NCBI GenBank assembly: GCA_914767715.1
Contig: OU612066.1
Span: 1,555,001 to 1,619,000, forward strand
Direction of reading: 5' to 3'
Source: Membranipora membranacea
Taxonomy: Eukaryota > Bryozoa > Gymnolaemata > Cheilostomatida > Membraniporidae
Length of the DNA: 64,000 nucleotides
A program made the translations under genes and the position numbers. Below are positions 22,342 to 34,840 of the stretch, piece by piece; within the stretch, counting starts at the first letter, position 1; each line of letters starts with the position of its first letter. The notes under the pieces are model-generated. The model did no database searches, was not told the origin of the DNA, and saw only the letters and a program-made list of their open reading frames with translations.

Positions 22342-25300
22342 ATGTCTTCCATACTTGACCAATGCAAGAAGATATTCAAGACTAAAGATTTGTACAAGAT
22401 ATTCAAGCTGGAGAAAGATGCTCCCCAGGAAAAATGTGGGTATCTTTATTATTCCTGTAGTCCTATTGTGGTGCCAGTAAACAGTATGAACAGTGAACAT
22501 TCCATATAAATCTATGAGCAGATATGTAAATTCTTAGTTCTTTGCTTTCTGCCAAGATAATATGGAAAAAAGGCAGCTTTCAAATCCTTACCATTCCTTT
22601 GTCATATCTTTTCTCAATTTAACCAAATATTTTGGTACAATTGTTCATGTACATGCCTATAGTCCATCTTGCTGTGAGCGTCTATAGATTGACAGTACGG
22701 TCTCATCACCTCATCCGCGATTTTGCAAATTTGTACTGAAACTCAACACGGTTTGCCTCTGCTCTTATAGATGATATAGTAACAATCTCTTCATCCTGAA
22801 ACCGAATATGTTAAAGATGATCATGTTAAACTCATACATTATATATGACATATTTCTCACAGTGAAGAAGGCGTATTATAAACTGTCACTGAAAGTCCAT
22901 CCAGATAAAGTGTCTGATGATGAAAAAGAAATCGCTACAGAGAAATTCCAGCTGCTGTCGAGGCTTTACCAGATACTGAGTGATACAAAGAGGAGGAAGG
23001 TCTACGATAAAACAGGTCAGGTGCTGACAAGGATATTCAGCTTCAAGTCACGCGTATAGTTATATTCTATAGTGCTACACATATGGATGGTGTACATGGA
23101 AATTCATGAAGTTTGTAGAATAGCGCAAGAGTGATTTCCTAAGCTATCTTTAGCGCCACCATTATCACAAAAGCCAATACTTTCAATAGACTGTAATAAC
23201 GTTGCGTTCTGACAAGTCAAGTGACCTGCAGGGAGCCATCAAAACAAGCAAATAAACGAGTTTGAGAGGAATATTTTTTTAATTCCTCAAAACTTTACAA
23301 TATGTGATTTGAGATCAATTAGCCCAGAAGTTATGAGTGAAAAACCATGGACAGAAGCATATGTGTACTACGGTAATATACGTTGCATCCGTATGCATAC
23401 AAAATTTCTAGTAAGTTGAAGTTAATTGTGTGATTAATGAATTCAGTAAGTTTGTCATTATAAATTAGAAACTTTGTCAAGTATTTTTATGGTGACCAGC
23501 AATCCAGATGCCCTTCACTCACTGATTATCCTCTCCATTCTCTACTATGTCTGCTCTGCTCTTATTATTATTATAGGAGAGATTGATGAAGACGACAATT
23601 TGGGACTCTCTGATGATAAGGTCTGGGCAGATTATTGGAGAGAGTTATTCCCTCAAGTCACAGTAAACGATATCGAGAAATTCAGTAAGGAATATAAAGG
23701 TCAGTTTATATCAATTTCTCAACTCCAAATTTCAATCCCCATCTGGGCATAGTATGTGGTGTATATATATATCATATCATATCATATCAAAAATCAGTAG
23801 TGTGTTGAGAGCAGGGAGGGTGGGATATACTTCCACCCTCCCTGTTGAAAGTAATGTCTACGCTAGCTCCACAATATAATATGGAGTTGTGTCATCATTG
23901 AGGAAAATTGTCAGTGAGAGTGTAACTCCTAAAATTGTTTATTTTTTATAGATACTAGCATTCACATCTCTCAGTTGCTATGGAGCTAACAATAGGGTCA
24001 TAAGTTAAAAATATATGCACTGTCTAGTCAAGTACAGCCTGTCTTGATTATTTCAGCAATCAGCTAGTGTCTTATCTTGTTGACCATGACATGAGTGATT
24101 CATGTAACGAGTATGCGTTTTACATGAATTTTCAATCACTAAATTGAGTTCGGTAAATGTTTGACAGGTTCAGATGAGGAGTTATCAGACCTTAAGACAG
24201 TGTATATGTCATGTAAAGGAGACATGCAGAAGATAATAGACAGTGTGATGGTGGCCACTATAGATGATGAGCAGAGATTCAGAGATTTACTCAACCCTCT
24301 AATAGAGGCTAAAGAGCTGCCTAGCTATAAAAAATTTGTCAGCGAGACAGCTGCTAGTAAAAAGAAACGCCAGGCAAAGGTACTGACACACTTTTTTTTC
24401 TCCTGATTTTGTAATCACTCAGATAAAATCCACTGCAACGATAAAAAGTAACTATCAGGGTAGAGAAAAAAACCAAAAGCTGATCTATCATAAAACAAGA
24501 GTACGGAATGGATGGTGACTAATCACACAGTGACAATAGATTGGCTCTAGTTAATACAAACACATAAAAATTTATCCTCTTAGAAAATTTTAATTTTGAG
24601 TGCTTCCATCCAAAGGGAGTTTCCTGTATGTTTTGAACCCAGGCAGTCCACTTTCAGCATTATCCCCATTACACCATGATAATACCCTGTATTGTGGATG
24701 TTTGTCAAGACCGAGTACACCACACTGTCTGCCAGGGTCTCAATTCAAACTCTCCAGATTTTTTTAAATAAGCTACCATTGGGAGCAACTAACCTTCATC
24801 CTCAGGCTATAAAAAATGGAGGGATTTTATTGTGTAGTTCATTGACCCTGTTATCTGTTTGGATTGCCAGGAGTGAAATGATGCTTCAAATAGTTAATAG
24901 TGTTTATCAAAAATTGTGATCTTATCTGATGTTTTATTTGATGAAACATGAATGTTTATTATGGAAATCACGCGATATAAAACTTCAGCGTTATCACAAT
25001 GTGATCAAATTTGTGGCATTATGAGATCACCCTGATATATGTGAGAATTAAAAGTAACAGAAAAAGTTATGGTTGGGAAAATTATACAAATATGCAAAAC
25101 AAGGTGATGCATGCATGGTATCACGGTAGACAGCCTCTAATCTTTTGCCATCTAAACTATTATTTCCTCATGTCTCTACTAGCCGATTACTCTAAGTATT
25201 ATTGATGCTTGAAAAATTGTGATTATGAAATCCGTCAGTGGTCACAATTGATCATGATCATGTCTTTCACTGAATAGCCCTAATCTTTGTTGGCAAGCAG

Positions 25301-25788
25301 GGAAGAGAGGTACTGTAGGTGACCCTTTTTATAAATCCTTGTTGCTCATATGCTTCATAAAAAGTTAATCTGAGCACAAAATTGAAGATCCAAATAAATT
25401 CAATAGTTTTACGACACTGGAGATCGCAAGGCTTTCAACTAATAAAAATACCATATATATAAAAGTACTTCAGAAGATGAGTGTAACGCTGTTCTGGTAT
25501 TCTCTATTTCAGGCCACCAATGAGTCTAAAGAGGCTGAGGAAGCAGCCAAAGAGCTCAAAGGTGGATCTTTGGAGGGATATAGTGACCTAGTAATGGCGT
25601 TGCAGCGTAACCAAGAGAAGCGGGGCGATATCTCATCTTATTTAGAGAAGAAATACGCCTCTAATCAGGATGATGACTTTGTAATATCATTCGGTAAGGA
25701 GCGTAAAAAACGAACAAAGAAACAATCTACAAGTAAATCCAGCACTAGCTCTAAAGCGTCCGCATCAAAACGACAGAAAAAATCATAA
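22342..25788 (+). CDS. DNAJC9: DnaJ homolog subfamily C member 9
   Basis: Five exons (22342-22435, 22863-23015, 23577-23699, 24168-24379, 25513-25788) splice in frame to 285 aa (human 260). DNAJC9 is a nuclear HSP70 co-chaperone that also binds histones H3-H4. Residues 1-80 form the J domain: SSILDQCKKIF and DLYKIFKLEKDA helix I, KKAYYKLSLKVHPDKV with the obligatory HPD, then FQLLSRLYQILSD and RRKVYD. Then come EIDEDD, WADYWRELFPQVTVNDIEKF and SKEYKGSDEELSDLK, which match the human histone-binding region ([31 protein letters not shown]). The C-terminus is long and basic, with Lys/Ser-rich stretches. The donor of exon 1 (GTGGGT) is weaker than the rest. A dispersed repeat and a micro-palindrome sit in its introns. 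Confidence 0.94.
23081..23365 (+). repeat. Dispersed repeat, copy 2
   Basis: Direct-orientation relative of 21047-21404 inside DNAJC9 intron 2, starting ATATGGATGGTGTACATGG; lacks about 70 nt from the centre of copy 1. Confidence 0.8.
23804..23851. mobile_element. 32-bp palindromic micro-insertion with imperfect 8-bp direct repeats
   Basis: CAGGGAGGGTGG at 23812-23823 faces CCACCCTCCCTG (23833-23844) around a GATATACTT loop. GTTGAGAG precedes and GTTGAAAG follows (7 of 8 identical). DNAJC9 intron 3. Confidence 0.45.
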
Positions 25789-26824
25789 CTGTGCTGATTT
25801 TCTCGTCACAAACTCTCATTTCCTGTCTGAATTAGGCCTCTATGTTATCCGATCGGCAGACACTATTCCTGAATCTCTGCAGGCAGTTATTGTCTCTATA
25901 ACGGCATGCCCTGATACCTCCTACAGTGCAACTCACGTAGAAAGCGTATTAGAAAAAATAACTGAATATCATCTACAAGTTTTAGCAATCCAAAGACATA
26001 AGAGGGCCAGATCAGGATCTTCTCTACGCTTTTCGTTTATTCGTCAATTTCCAGGAATCTACAAGTCTTATGATATCTGTGGAATCCGTCGCTGGTGTCA
26101 TAATATGATTTATTTGCACTGGTTTCAACCCAAACCATGTATACTGCACGCTTCTATAAATGAGCTTGAATTTGTAACATAATTGTCTCCCCTCCCTCCC
26201 TACCTGTATACTGATAATTACCTCAATATAAGACGGTAACAATGAATCAAATAAACCATTTTCAGACACCTTAGTCAGCTGCTCTGTGCTAATTTTGATG
26301 TACTTGTATCACCGCTTCCTCATGTTGACCATGTTTTATCAGTAGGTTCTCTGCTATGCTCTATTCAAGATCAAGGCCACGCACACTAACGGCAGAAGGT
26401 CTCATGAATGTTTTAATGTCCTGAGCAAAAAAGGACGTTTGCTCAGTTTTCTACATACGGTAGAAATGTTAGCCTTAATCTGACACAATAGAGTAATGTA
26501 TGTTTTACCAATAAGCCCAGATATATTTCTTGTTGATAAGTTCGCTGTGTGGAATGTTGACCAAGCAGGTACTTACTATGTGGCTCCTGTCAACTTTGGC
26601 CACAAGCTGCAGCTTAGCTATGGTGGCTTCCCATCTAAGCTGCTACGATAACATTTAGTTTTAACTTTGAGTTTATTTACAAAATGTTCTGCTGTACTGA
26701 GATGATGCACCCTGACTTTGTCTACATCCAGTCCGTACCCCTTATATAACCTGGTTCATCCCTGATTATATATCGCATAGTGTAAAAAAATCAGATCTTT
26801 ACTAACTAACACCAACATCCAAAG
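25789..26824 (+). other. DNAJC9 3' UTR and intergenic DNA
   Basis: An AATAAA at 26250-26255 lies 460 nt after the stop codon. I see no coding exon in the rest. Confidence 0.4.
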
Positions 26825-27062
26825 CTAGTTTTCCAGGCTGCAGTAAAATTGTAAAAGTGGTTTCGCCTTAATGATGGTATTTACAGGTGATAAAAGGGAG
26901 TAATGGCAATTGTTTTCGGCCGGCCGATTCTCGTCTATTAATGATAGCAAACCCATGAAAACTTGTAGATCCACTAATTCTGACATGCTCTTCCAGATTT
27001 TGGATGATTTAAAACCATATGATCACTTTCCCTTTTTACTGGCAGCGTTTTTGGCAATTGGT
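26825..27062 (+). repeat. Dispersed repeat, uninterrupted copy of the 32.9/35.4-kb repeat
   Basis: 26825-26940 resembles 32870-32990 (CAGGTGATA, TTTCGC, GGCAATT) and 26950-27062 resembles 35405-35520 (CATGAAAACTT, CTAATTCTGACAT, GATCACTTTCCCTTTT). This copy therefore joins the two sequences that flank the 33.0-35.4-kb element. Confidence 0.65.
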
Positions 27063-27124
27063 ATTTTTAATTGTAAATACTCTTTTTTCGAACTGTGCAA
27101 GCAGTCCCAAGGACAGCATCGACA

Positions 27125-27175
27125 GTGTATTATGTGTATTATGTGTATTATGTGTATTATGTGTATTATGTATTA
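27125..27175. repeat. 9-bp tandem repeat GTGTATTAT
   Basis: Five to six copies, last shortened. Confidence 0.9.
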
Positions 27176-28229
27176 TGATATGTTTCCAGACCAGGAAGAG
27201 TGAGTCTCCGTCGTTATGTGGACTAATTGAGCTATTATCTGCTGGAATATAGCTGTCTTAACACAGAGGCTTTATTATTAAAGTATTAATAATATTAATT
27301 TATATTATCACATTATTACTGCCCCTGCGATAATCCCACTAAATTTTATAAAGGCGAATGAGCCACAGTGCGAACAAGGCAGCTGTGCAGTTTGTCGGTG
27401 AAAAGAACAGGCTTGCTAGAAACCTCAGCATATTTTCAATTAACCAATTCATCATCTAGTGTTAGTTGCTTAGTGCCAATATTATTTGGAACAAGAATCA
27501 TGGCTAGCGTTTGCATCTCAATAATAATAAAATACTCTACAAACTACAAATAAGGGTACAAAAAAGGCACGTGTAAATTATAACACCATCATAAAATAGT
27601 TCAAATTGATTGCTATGTAAACAGGGATAAAATTGGATGCGTAAAGGGTAGGAACAAGTACATAAGGAGTACTTATTTGGTACACACGCGGATGGGGTAC
27701 GGACATGGTACAGGCAGGGTACGGCGGAGGTACAGCATCTAAGTTCAGCAGAACCTTTGGTATTCAAATTATAATCCAAATGTTACTGTTGCAGCTTATG
27801 CAGATATTCCTGGAAATTCTGAAATTACTAAAAACTTGTGAAAATGGGATACATTAGGGAATGAAGCCACCACAGATAAACGGCAGATTGTGGCCAAAGA
27901 TGACAACAGACGCAGAGTAAAAAAGTAAGAGCTTGTATCATCATTCCTTACAACAAACTAATCACTATGAAATATATCTGCGCTTATTGGTAAATCCAGT
28001 ATGTACAACATATTGACTTATTGTATATATAGAGGAAATAATTGACTTCTTTGGGGATCACTACATAATAGATTATCACAAAAAACGGAAATACTTTATA
28101 AATTGTGATAACATATATTTAATCTCACCCATTCATAAAATGTTTGACAGCTTGCAATTAAAAAGGTAAAAGATCATTTTTAGAATGTCAGTAATAGAAT
28201 TAAACCAGGAAAATAATTTGATTTGATGA

Positions 28230-28583
28230 TTATTAAAAGGTGTGCTCACCAAAATCACAAACCAGAGAATTTTAACCCTCAGGAATTCACGGAGAATTGC
28301 AAAATCCAGGCTTGTGGTCCTGTGAGTATGTGTCATATCAAGCTATCCATGAGTTGCTGATTAGGTTGCATGTGACTATAGCCTGGGACCATTCCAATGC
28401 TAGGAAACAGATTCAAGGGAAGGGTGTCCAACATCCCCGCCATGTAATTTTGTATTTCATTTTAAAATTGAGACTTGAAAGATTAATTTAACCACCATCA
28501 GGGATGCGGAGGATATAAAAATGCAGGTTAACTGTCAGATGTCACAGAAAGCTCCAGACAGACACACAGTTATATCAACAAAC
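28230..28583 (+). promoter_or_regulatory. Conserved promoter region of cysteine-rich gene A, with TATA box
   Basis: TATAAAA at 28514-28520 lies 64 nt before the ATG. The whole block is closely matched, in inverted orientation, upstream of gene B (37663-37985), including CCTCAGGAATTCACGGAGAA, AGCCTGGGACCATTCCAATG and GATGTCACAGAAAGCTCC. This copy has about 55 extra nt near 28315-28370. Confidence 0.75.
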
Positions 28584-29514
28584 ATGGCTAGACTTATTCT
28601 GGTGAGATTTGAGCACAGTTTAGACATTTGTTATTATTTCTATTGAGTGTCACATGTAATATATAATAATTATTTTTAGTTTATTTATTGCCGATTTTCC
28701 ATAAACCTCATTCCAGTCATACGCTTGAGCAGGCGAAGGAGTCTCTTCACTCTTTCTTAATGAGATGTTACCTCACAATATTTATCCTGTTTGCAGATTG
28801 CTGTAGTTCTGTGCTTAGCTGTAGGCTATACCAGCGCTGACGAGGAAGTGAACACAGATCTCTTCAAGCGGCTTCTAACAGTGGTATGTCACCTCAACGT
28901 TATCTTATCAACTACAATTCCCTTCTATTCATGAAACCCATTATCGTAAATATTAATATGAATCCTCAACTTACCAAACCTGTGTTATTAATGAGAAGTT
29001 GTCTTCCCAAAGGTGGAGCCTTTATGTAGATCCCAAATTTACCTTTGGTAGTCAGTTATCATCAGTATTTAATTTAACTAATTTCAGAAAAGAAAGTAAC
29101 TAATAGCAACTAGTTAGAAGTAAATCGGAAAATAATATTTCCTAATCTATCACACAGCTCCAGAAGAAAGAAACAGCCGATGCTGCAGAGGAGAATATTG
29201 CTGCCGCTGTCCCTGATACTGAGGTGAGCACTGAGGAGAATATCGCTGCCGCTGACCCAGATGAAGAGGTGAATGCTGAGGAGAGACAGATCGGTCTCAG
29301 TGGAGGTTGTCCAGGAGCAGGTGTCAAGGCTTTCCTCTTTGAGCTGAACCAGTTTGTTTTCAACAAAGTTCCACTGTATGGCTGGAAAAGATGTAACAGG
29401 CCTGGCACCCGATCTAACTGCGGAGTTGATGGCTTCTGTTGCCGTCACCTATTTGGTAGCAATGTTTGTTACAAAGTACGATACCTGTCAGACAACAGTG
29501 TAAGACTTCAATAG
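28584..29514 (+). CDS. Secreted cysteine-rich protein A (unrecognised family)
   Basis: Exons 28584-28601, 28797-28883 and 29158-29514 give 153 aa. The tiny first exon (MARLIL) joins a hydrophobic second exon to make a signal peptide, with likely cleavage after YTSA. Next is an acidic stretch (residues about 36-75) with an imperfect two-fold repeat of EENIAAAVPDTE / EENIAAADPDEE, then a cationic C-terminal domain with six Cys: one in GGCPGAG, one in WKRCNRP, one in RSNC, a CC pair in GFCCRH and one in NVCYK. The spacing C-x27-C-x8-C-x5-CC-x8-C implies three disulfides. The C-x5-CC core recalls WAP domains but the other WAP cysteines are absent. Signal-acidic pro-region-basic Cys domain is the plan of many processed secreted peptides; function is unknown. 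AATAAA at 29751-29756. Confidence 0.85.
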
Positions 29515-29750
29515 GACGGAAATTATAAAAGAACATATATATAGTGGCTTCTTTGATCATTGGTAAATAGAATGATATGTAGGGGCCTATAGTTACCTAC
29601 TTAAGTCATTTTAAGTGAAGAAGTATCAGCATGGAATTTATTGTTTAATTCTGTGTTATGTGTAATATGACATTTATTGTAAATGAATTTTGTGTTTGAT
29701 TAATCGGACTGTAATGTTGAGTTGTTCACTCCTTGGCTCAAATCCCAAAT

Positions 29751-29756
29751 AATAAA
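29751..29756 (+). terminator. Poly(A) signal, gene A
   Basis: AATAAA 237 nt after the stop codon. Confidence 0.6.
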
Positions 29757-30186
29757 ATATCCCCCAATTTTCTGTTTTAGAATCCGCGATATGTATGGTT
29801 CAAATAGTGCAAATGCAATGGTAGCAGATCTGGACTTAAAATTGCTGATAATTCGGTTATTAAAGAGAGACTTCTAAAAAACAACTGAACTGTTGATCAA
29901 CAATACCTCAGCGGTAAGTAGAGCTACTATCGTACAATGTGCGCTAGCCTCAACTACTGAGCACTGGTTTAGTTTTGTGTTTGGTGCAATTCTCGGTGGA
30001 ATTGCTCAAGGATTTATTTTAGACAATAATAACAAACTATAAATATGGTTCTATTCGTCAGGCAATAAATCAATCAATAATTTGACAATATCTTGGCATT
30101 TATCATTTAGTCATAAAAATACATGAAAATTCAAAATCTTTATAATAAGATCTTACCCTTGGTGCAGATGACCTCGAATTCTGTGT

Positions 30187-30556
30187 GATATTCAGTGTGA
30201 TATCTCTGTGTATCTAAACTATTTTAGACTTGGTTCCTCGCTGTGAATAGCGGTATCTGTATTTCTGTGTGTCTAAACTATATTAGACTTGGCTCCTCGC
30301 TGTGAATCGCGGTATCTGTATCTCTGTGTGTGTCTAAACTATATTAGACTTGGTTCCTTGCTGTGAATAGCGGTATCTGTATCTCTCTGTATGTCTAACT
30401 GTCTTAGACTTGGCTCCTCGCTGTGAATCGCGGTATCGGTATCTCTGTGTGTGTCTAAACTATATTAGACTTGGTTCCTCGCTGTGAATCGCGGTATCTG
30501 TATCTCTGTGTATGTCTTAACAATCTTAGACTTGATTCCTCGCTGTGAATGTGCCT
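30187..30556. repeat. Satellite-like tandem repeat, unit about 60 bp
   Basis: About five and a half copies of a unit containing GTCTAAACTATATTAGACTT and TTCCTCGCTGTGAATAGCGG. Each unit holds small inverted repeats (GTCTAA...TTAGAC; CGCTGTGAATAGCG). Confidence 0.9.
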
Positions 30557-30869
30557 CTTTGGGCTGAGTAAATCAGATAGTTATCTGATTAAATGTGTTA
30601 TGCTGTATGTCGTGAACCCGCCTCCTGGCGCTGACTGAATTTTACAAGTGTCAATCAGGCTTTAATAGTGCTGGTTTGCTGTCCTGATATTGTGCAACGT
30701 TTGCATTTACAGGCGTAAAGTTGTTAACCTTGTTAATGGTTTTTGCCTCAATTTCGTCATTAATCTCTTTTGATTTGCGTGTTTTTTCAGTTTTAATTAT
30801 CTAGCTGTCAAAACATGGTTAGTCTGTCCTTTGCTTGACCTTCCCTCATTTTTGTTTTGGTCATTTTTA

Positions 30870-31130
30870 GATAATTTATGGTGTCAAGTGCACCTGTTTA
30901 TCCATGGTGTAATCTGTTGGTTTTCCGGTTTTGCGATCTTTCCAGGGTTGTTTTGAAGATCTTTTGTGACTTCTATTGCTCGTTATTTTCAAATAGCTTA
31001 TGGTGTCAACTGCACTTCTTTTCCATGGTGCAATATATTGGTTTTCTAATTCCGCAATCTTTCCAGGGTTGATTCACATGCCCAAAGATCTCGTGACTCT
31101 GCGTTATTTTGAAGATGTTTTGCGACTTCT
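30870..31130. repeat. Two diverged tandem copies of a roughly 120-bp unit
   Basis: Both contain TTATGGTGTCAA, CCATGGTG, TTGGTTTTC and GATCTTTCCAGGGTTG-like strings. Not recognised. Confidence 0.7.
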
Positions 31131-32869
31131 GTTGTTTTCCTGTTGTGTGATTCTCCACAGTTGTTTCACGTGCCCAGATTTCTCATGGCCCTGGAATTAT
31201 GTTTTGTTATATTTCAATACGCCCTCAGTGTATTATTCCCTCTATTTACTACAATATTACTATTTTCCATCACCATATAGCCTGTGTCTAGATAAATTTC
31301 AATAATGATAACCTATGATGTTTGAGCTTTAACCCTAGACTGAAATGTTTAAGTATGTTTCTGTTGGGTCTTAGTTTAAGCTCTTAGTAATAATTGAATT
31401 TAAACTAACTTTGCTTTGTTTTGTTTTACAGATTATGGCGATTTCCTGTCTGCACAGCATGCTGGGTTAATTCTCAATGCATACTCTACTACACTATCGC
31501 CCTGATTCGATTTCATATCTATAACTCTAAAGTCCTTGGTTCTCATATCATCAATTCGAAGTCAGCGAACAAGCAGCAAAGCTCTCACAACAAGCAGATC
31601 AAGCATATAATAATCATGCCGAAACAGATCACCACAGCTATTCAAATTGACAACATGTGGATGACAATGGAACTTATGACCAAAAAAAGATAATCAGAAA
31701 CCAGTGTAATTTGTGTTATGATGTCTGGTGACCTAGGTCTCACCCTTAGTTTAGTCTTAGCTTTTGACTCTTGCAAGCTCATTTTTTTCCTCCGCCCCTT
31801 GAAACCAATTACCAATAATAGGCGCAAAGGTAATTAGTTTTGACAAGTGTCATATTTTTATGGGATTTCTAATCCAGATTATGATTGATTATTAATTTTT
31901 ATGGTTTCGGCCCAGGGTCTGGTACAGAAATGTATTTGTTGAATATTAACTAGTTATTTATTGGTCTGCGTCTTTATATGATATGTGACTGACCTTTAGT
32001 TTTGTACTGTCCCACTTATTAATAATAAATCATTTGAGAATAAGGATACTTCAATACCGTGTTGTGTAAGTGATCGCTGCACATTCGGAAGAAAATATGG
32101 CTGCTCTTATACCCTAAGGTAATTATAAAACATGATGTTCTTTATGATGATTACATAAGAAAATGTCATCTGACAGAAGGACATGCATTATAAAACACAG
32201 TACACACGATTTTAACAACTTGAGTAATGTTATCTTTGCCCATAAAATGCCCACTTCTTCTGTCAATTTTGTACCCTAATCTTACATTTTGTACGATATA
32301 ACAATTAAAAATAAACACAACTGCATCTAAAACTGTTTTTCTGATATTATTGTTATTTAAGATAAAATAGATGCAGTCAAAACTAAGATTCAACATGAGA
32401 TTATGATGTGAAAGCTGTCAAAGAGAGTTTTTTAAAAAAACAAATGTTAAGTTTAGTAGTTTAAAATATAGCTTGACTTGACTTGACTTGACTTGATTCG
32501 CCAGAATACCAGTTTTTTTAGCTTGATTTTTATATTGTCATGTTATGTAAAACGATATTTATAATATGGTGACAACTTTCGCAAAACAAATTGATACACA
32601 CCCATAAGTGTAAAAGAGCAGTGCTCCGTTGTGCATCATTGTGTCTATGAGTACACATTTTTACTTATGTACATTATATCAATGTATCAGATATTCAAGT
32701 ATTGTATACATTGCATTGTCAACCTTGTGCATCTCCCATACTGTAAACATGATTTTATGTGCTCTCCGGAGTTTTGGTTAGAGTTGATACATAACATAAT
32801 ATTTTTTTAGACATCAATGGAGTCAATTACAAAGACACCATAAAAAATCAGAGTTAAACAAACGTCAGA
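31131..32869. other. Repeat-poor spacer
   Basis: I see no supported gene. CTTGACTTGA-type tandem repeats at 32471-32497 are the only clear structure. Confidence 0.35.
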
Positions 32870-33404
32870 AGCCAGTTTTCAAGGCATCAGCAAAATTGAA
32901 AAATAGTTTCGCTTTAATGGCGATGTTATACAGGTGATACAAGGGGATATTGCGACCATTATTGGCAGTTCCTCGGCTATTTATGATGACAGGGAACACT
33001 ATAAATTTTGTCCGCGACGAACAAGAAATCGTTTGTAAGAATTATCTTCCCGAATTGCTATAGAATTCCCTCCATTGACTTTTAGGATAAAAAGAGCTGT
33101 ACCAACAAAATATAGTGCAAGCAAATGCTGAAATCAACACACTGTCATCGTGCTATTGTACTACGCTATCGTACTATGCTATCGTACAATATCATATCCC
33201 TTTCACCCAACTTGCCAAGAATTCTATGTTACCTCAATGGCCATGAATTGGGACTACTCAAATCCAACAATGTATACGTAGTGATTACCTTGCGCTCTAA
33301 CGTAGATGGAAGGAGGATAAAAAAATACTGACAGGTAATCAATCTGTAGCCAAAGTGCGGTCTTAGCTCAGAGTTTTGGTCAGTACTGCTGGCCTGGCTG
33401 GTGC

Positions 33405-33632
33405 AGGCCCGTATTTCTAGGGGAGGCAGGGAGGCCTTGCCTCCCTTAGAAAGCTGAATGGAGTGGTCCAAAAATGATATAATTGATTATTTCATGTCTG
33501 AATCAGGTCTTTGGGATTTCCATTTGCTAATTAAATGCCTTAAATTTGCTTAGGAACAGCACCCCTCCTATTGATGTTTCTGACTAGCCTCGGAATTTTG
33601 CCTCCCCTATCATTTCTTTCTTAACGGCCTTG
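33405..33632. mobile_element. Short element with CAGGCCCGT / ACGGCCTTG ends
   Basis: Starts CAGGCCCGTATTTCTAGGGG and ends TTAACGGCCTTG, with GGGGAGGC and GCCTCCCC just inside, an inverted-repeat layout like small hAT relatives. A second truncated copy starts CAGGCCTGTAGTTCTAGGGG near 34229. No duplicated target site is seen. Confidence 0.5.
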
Positions 33633-34630
33633 TTCTTCATCTCATTGTTGATAGTTGATAGTTCACCCCCCCCCCCCCGTGAATTTTTTTGACTTTTGTG
33701 CCCTAATTACAGTGTTTCTGGTGTATCTTTTTGACTTTTTGAGCCTAATCTAAGAGCATGTTTTGACTAAAGCAAACAGTAAAGTAAAAATAAACAAACC
33801 CTACAATATAACATAAACAAACTTATCCAAGCATACAAAGTGCACAGCAGTGATAGGCTATAAATGCCTATACACTCAAAATGCTCAAAAAAGCTTACTT
33901 TCTATACGAGTATTTATGAATACTTGGAAATCATTTAAGATGAATAAGGAACTTGAGATGCGTTAAAATTTGTCCATCTTACACAATAAAGCCTATCTTC
34001 CAACTAGTCTGCAGCGACTCATGACAGGTTTGGTGGATGTTTTGCGGAGAGAATATGTGCTTGTCTGGTCTTCAAAGCATAATTTCAAATTTTATGGGAC
34101 ACTTTTTTGCTACTTTGTCCTACTATATTAGCTTTATAATGTCTCACAACCTTGGCATGACCTTTTGAGAACTTGGCACTCCTCGAAGACTGGTATATGG
34201 AGCCGGGTATACAAACAATAACTCTCACAGGCCTGTAGTTCTAGGGGAGGCAAAAGAGGCACTACCTTCTCTAAAAAGCTAATTACAATAGCCTTAAACA
34301 TTATAATTGAATAATTCATGTCAACATCATCTCCTCTCGGATTTCAATATCAACCAAAATCACTTGCAAAACCTCATCATCGTCAACAGTTGTGTGCCGA
34401 TTAGCTACACCACCTCCTGCCCCTAATAAACGATTTATTAACTGGATCAAACATAGGTGTGGGTATTCAGAACGTTTGAGAAAAGTGAAATGGAGTGGAC
34501 ATGTGTTTGAAGAACATCTCATGGGTACAATATACAATCGGATATGATGTGGCCTCACAGGCGTTGGTTGTTGTTTGGAATGTTCTGATATGTTTAGGCC
34601 TTGCTTGTGATGGTGGTAGCTTAGAACCTT

Positions 34631-34840
34631 TTGATAAACAACTATAAAATTCTACATCAAAACCAATATATTGGCCATAAATATATTCTGCTTGGAGATT
34701 GTAATATTAATTGGAATTCCTCATCAACCGAAAAAACACATTTAGAGCAGAGCTATATGTCTGCAAGGCTATTACAGCAAGTTAATGGGATTTCATACAT
34801 TAGCCATTTAGGGAGAGAAAGCTTATTAGACCATAACCAA
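34631..34840 (+). pseudogene. Non-LTR retrotransposon endonuclease fragment
   Basis: The frame reads KYILLGDCNINW, then about 40 residues later RESLLDH. ILLGDFNI-W with a distal LDH is the end of the AP-endonuclease domain of LINE-type elements (GDFN, and SLIDH at the C-terminal His). Here the Phe of GDFN is Cys. The frame ends soon after, with no reverse transcriptase following. Confidence 0.55.

Noticed and set aside
29110-29448. Antisense 112-codon open frame over cysteine-rich gene A
   Set aside because: The same shadow appears over gene B, and the sense frame has signal peptide, introns and conserved cysteines.
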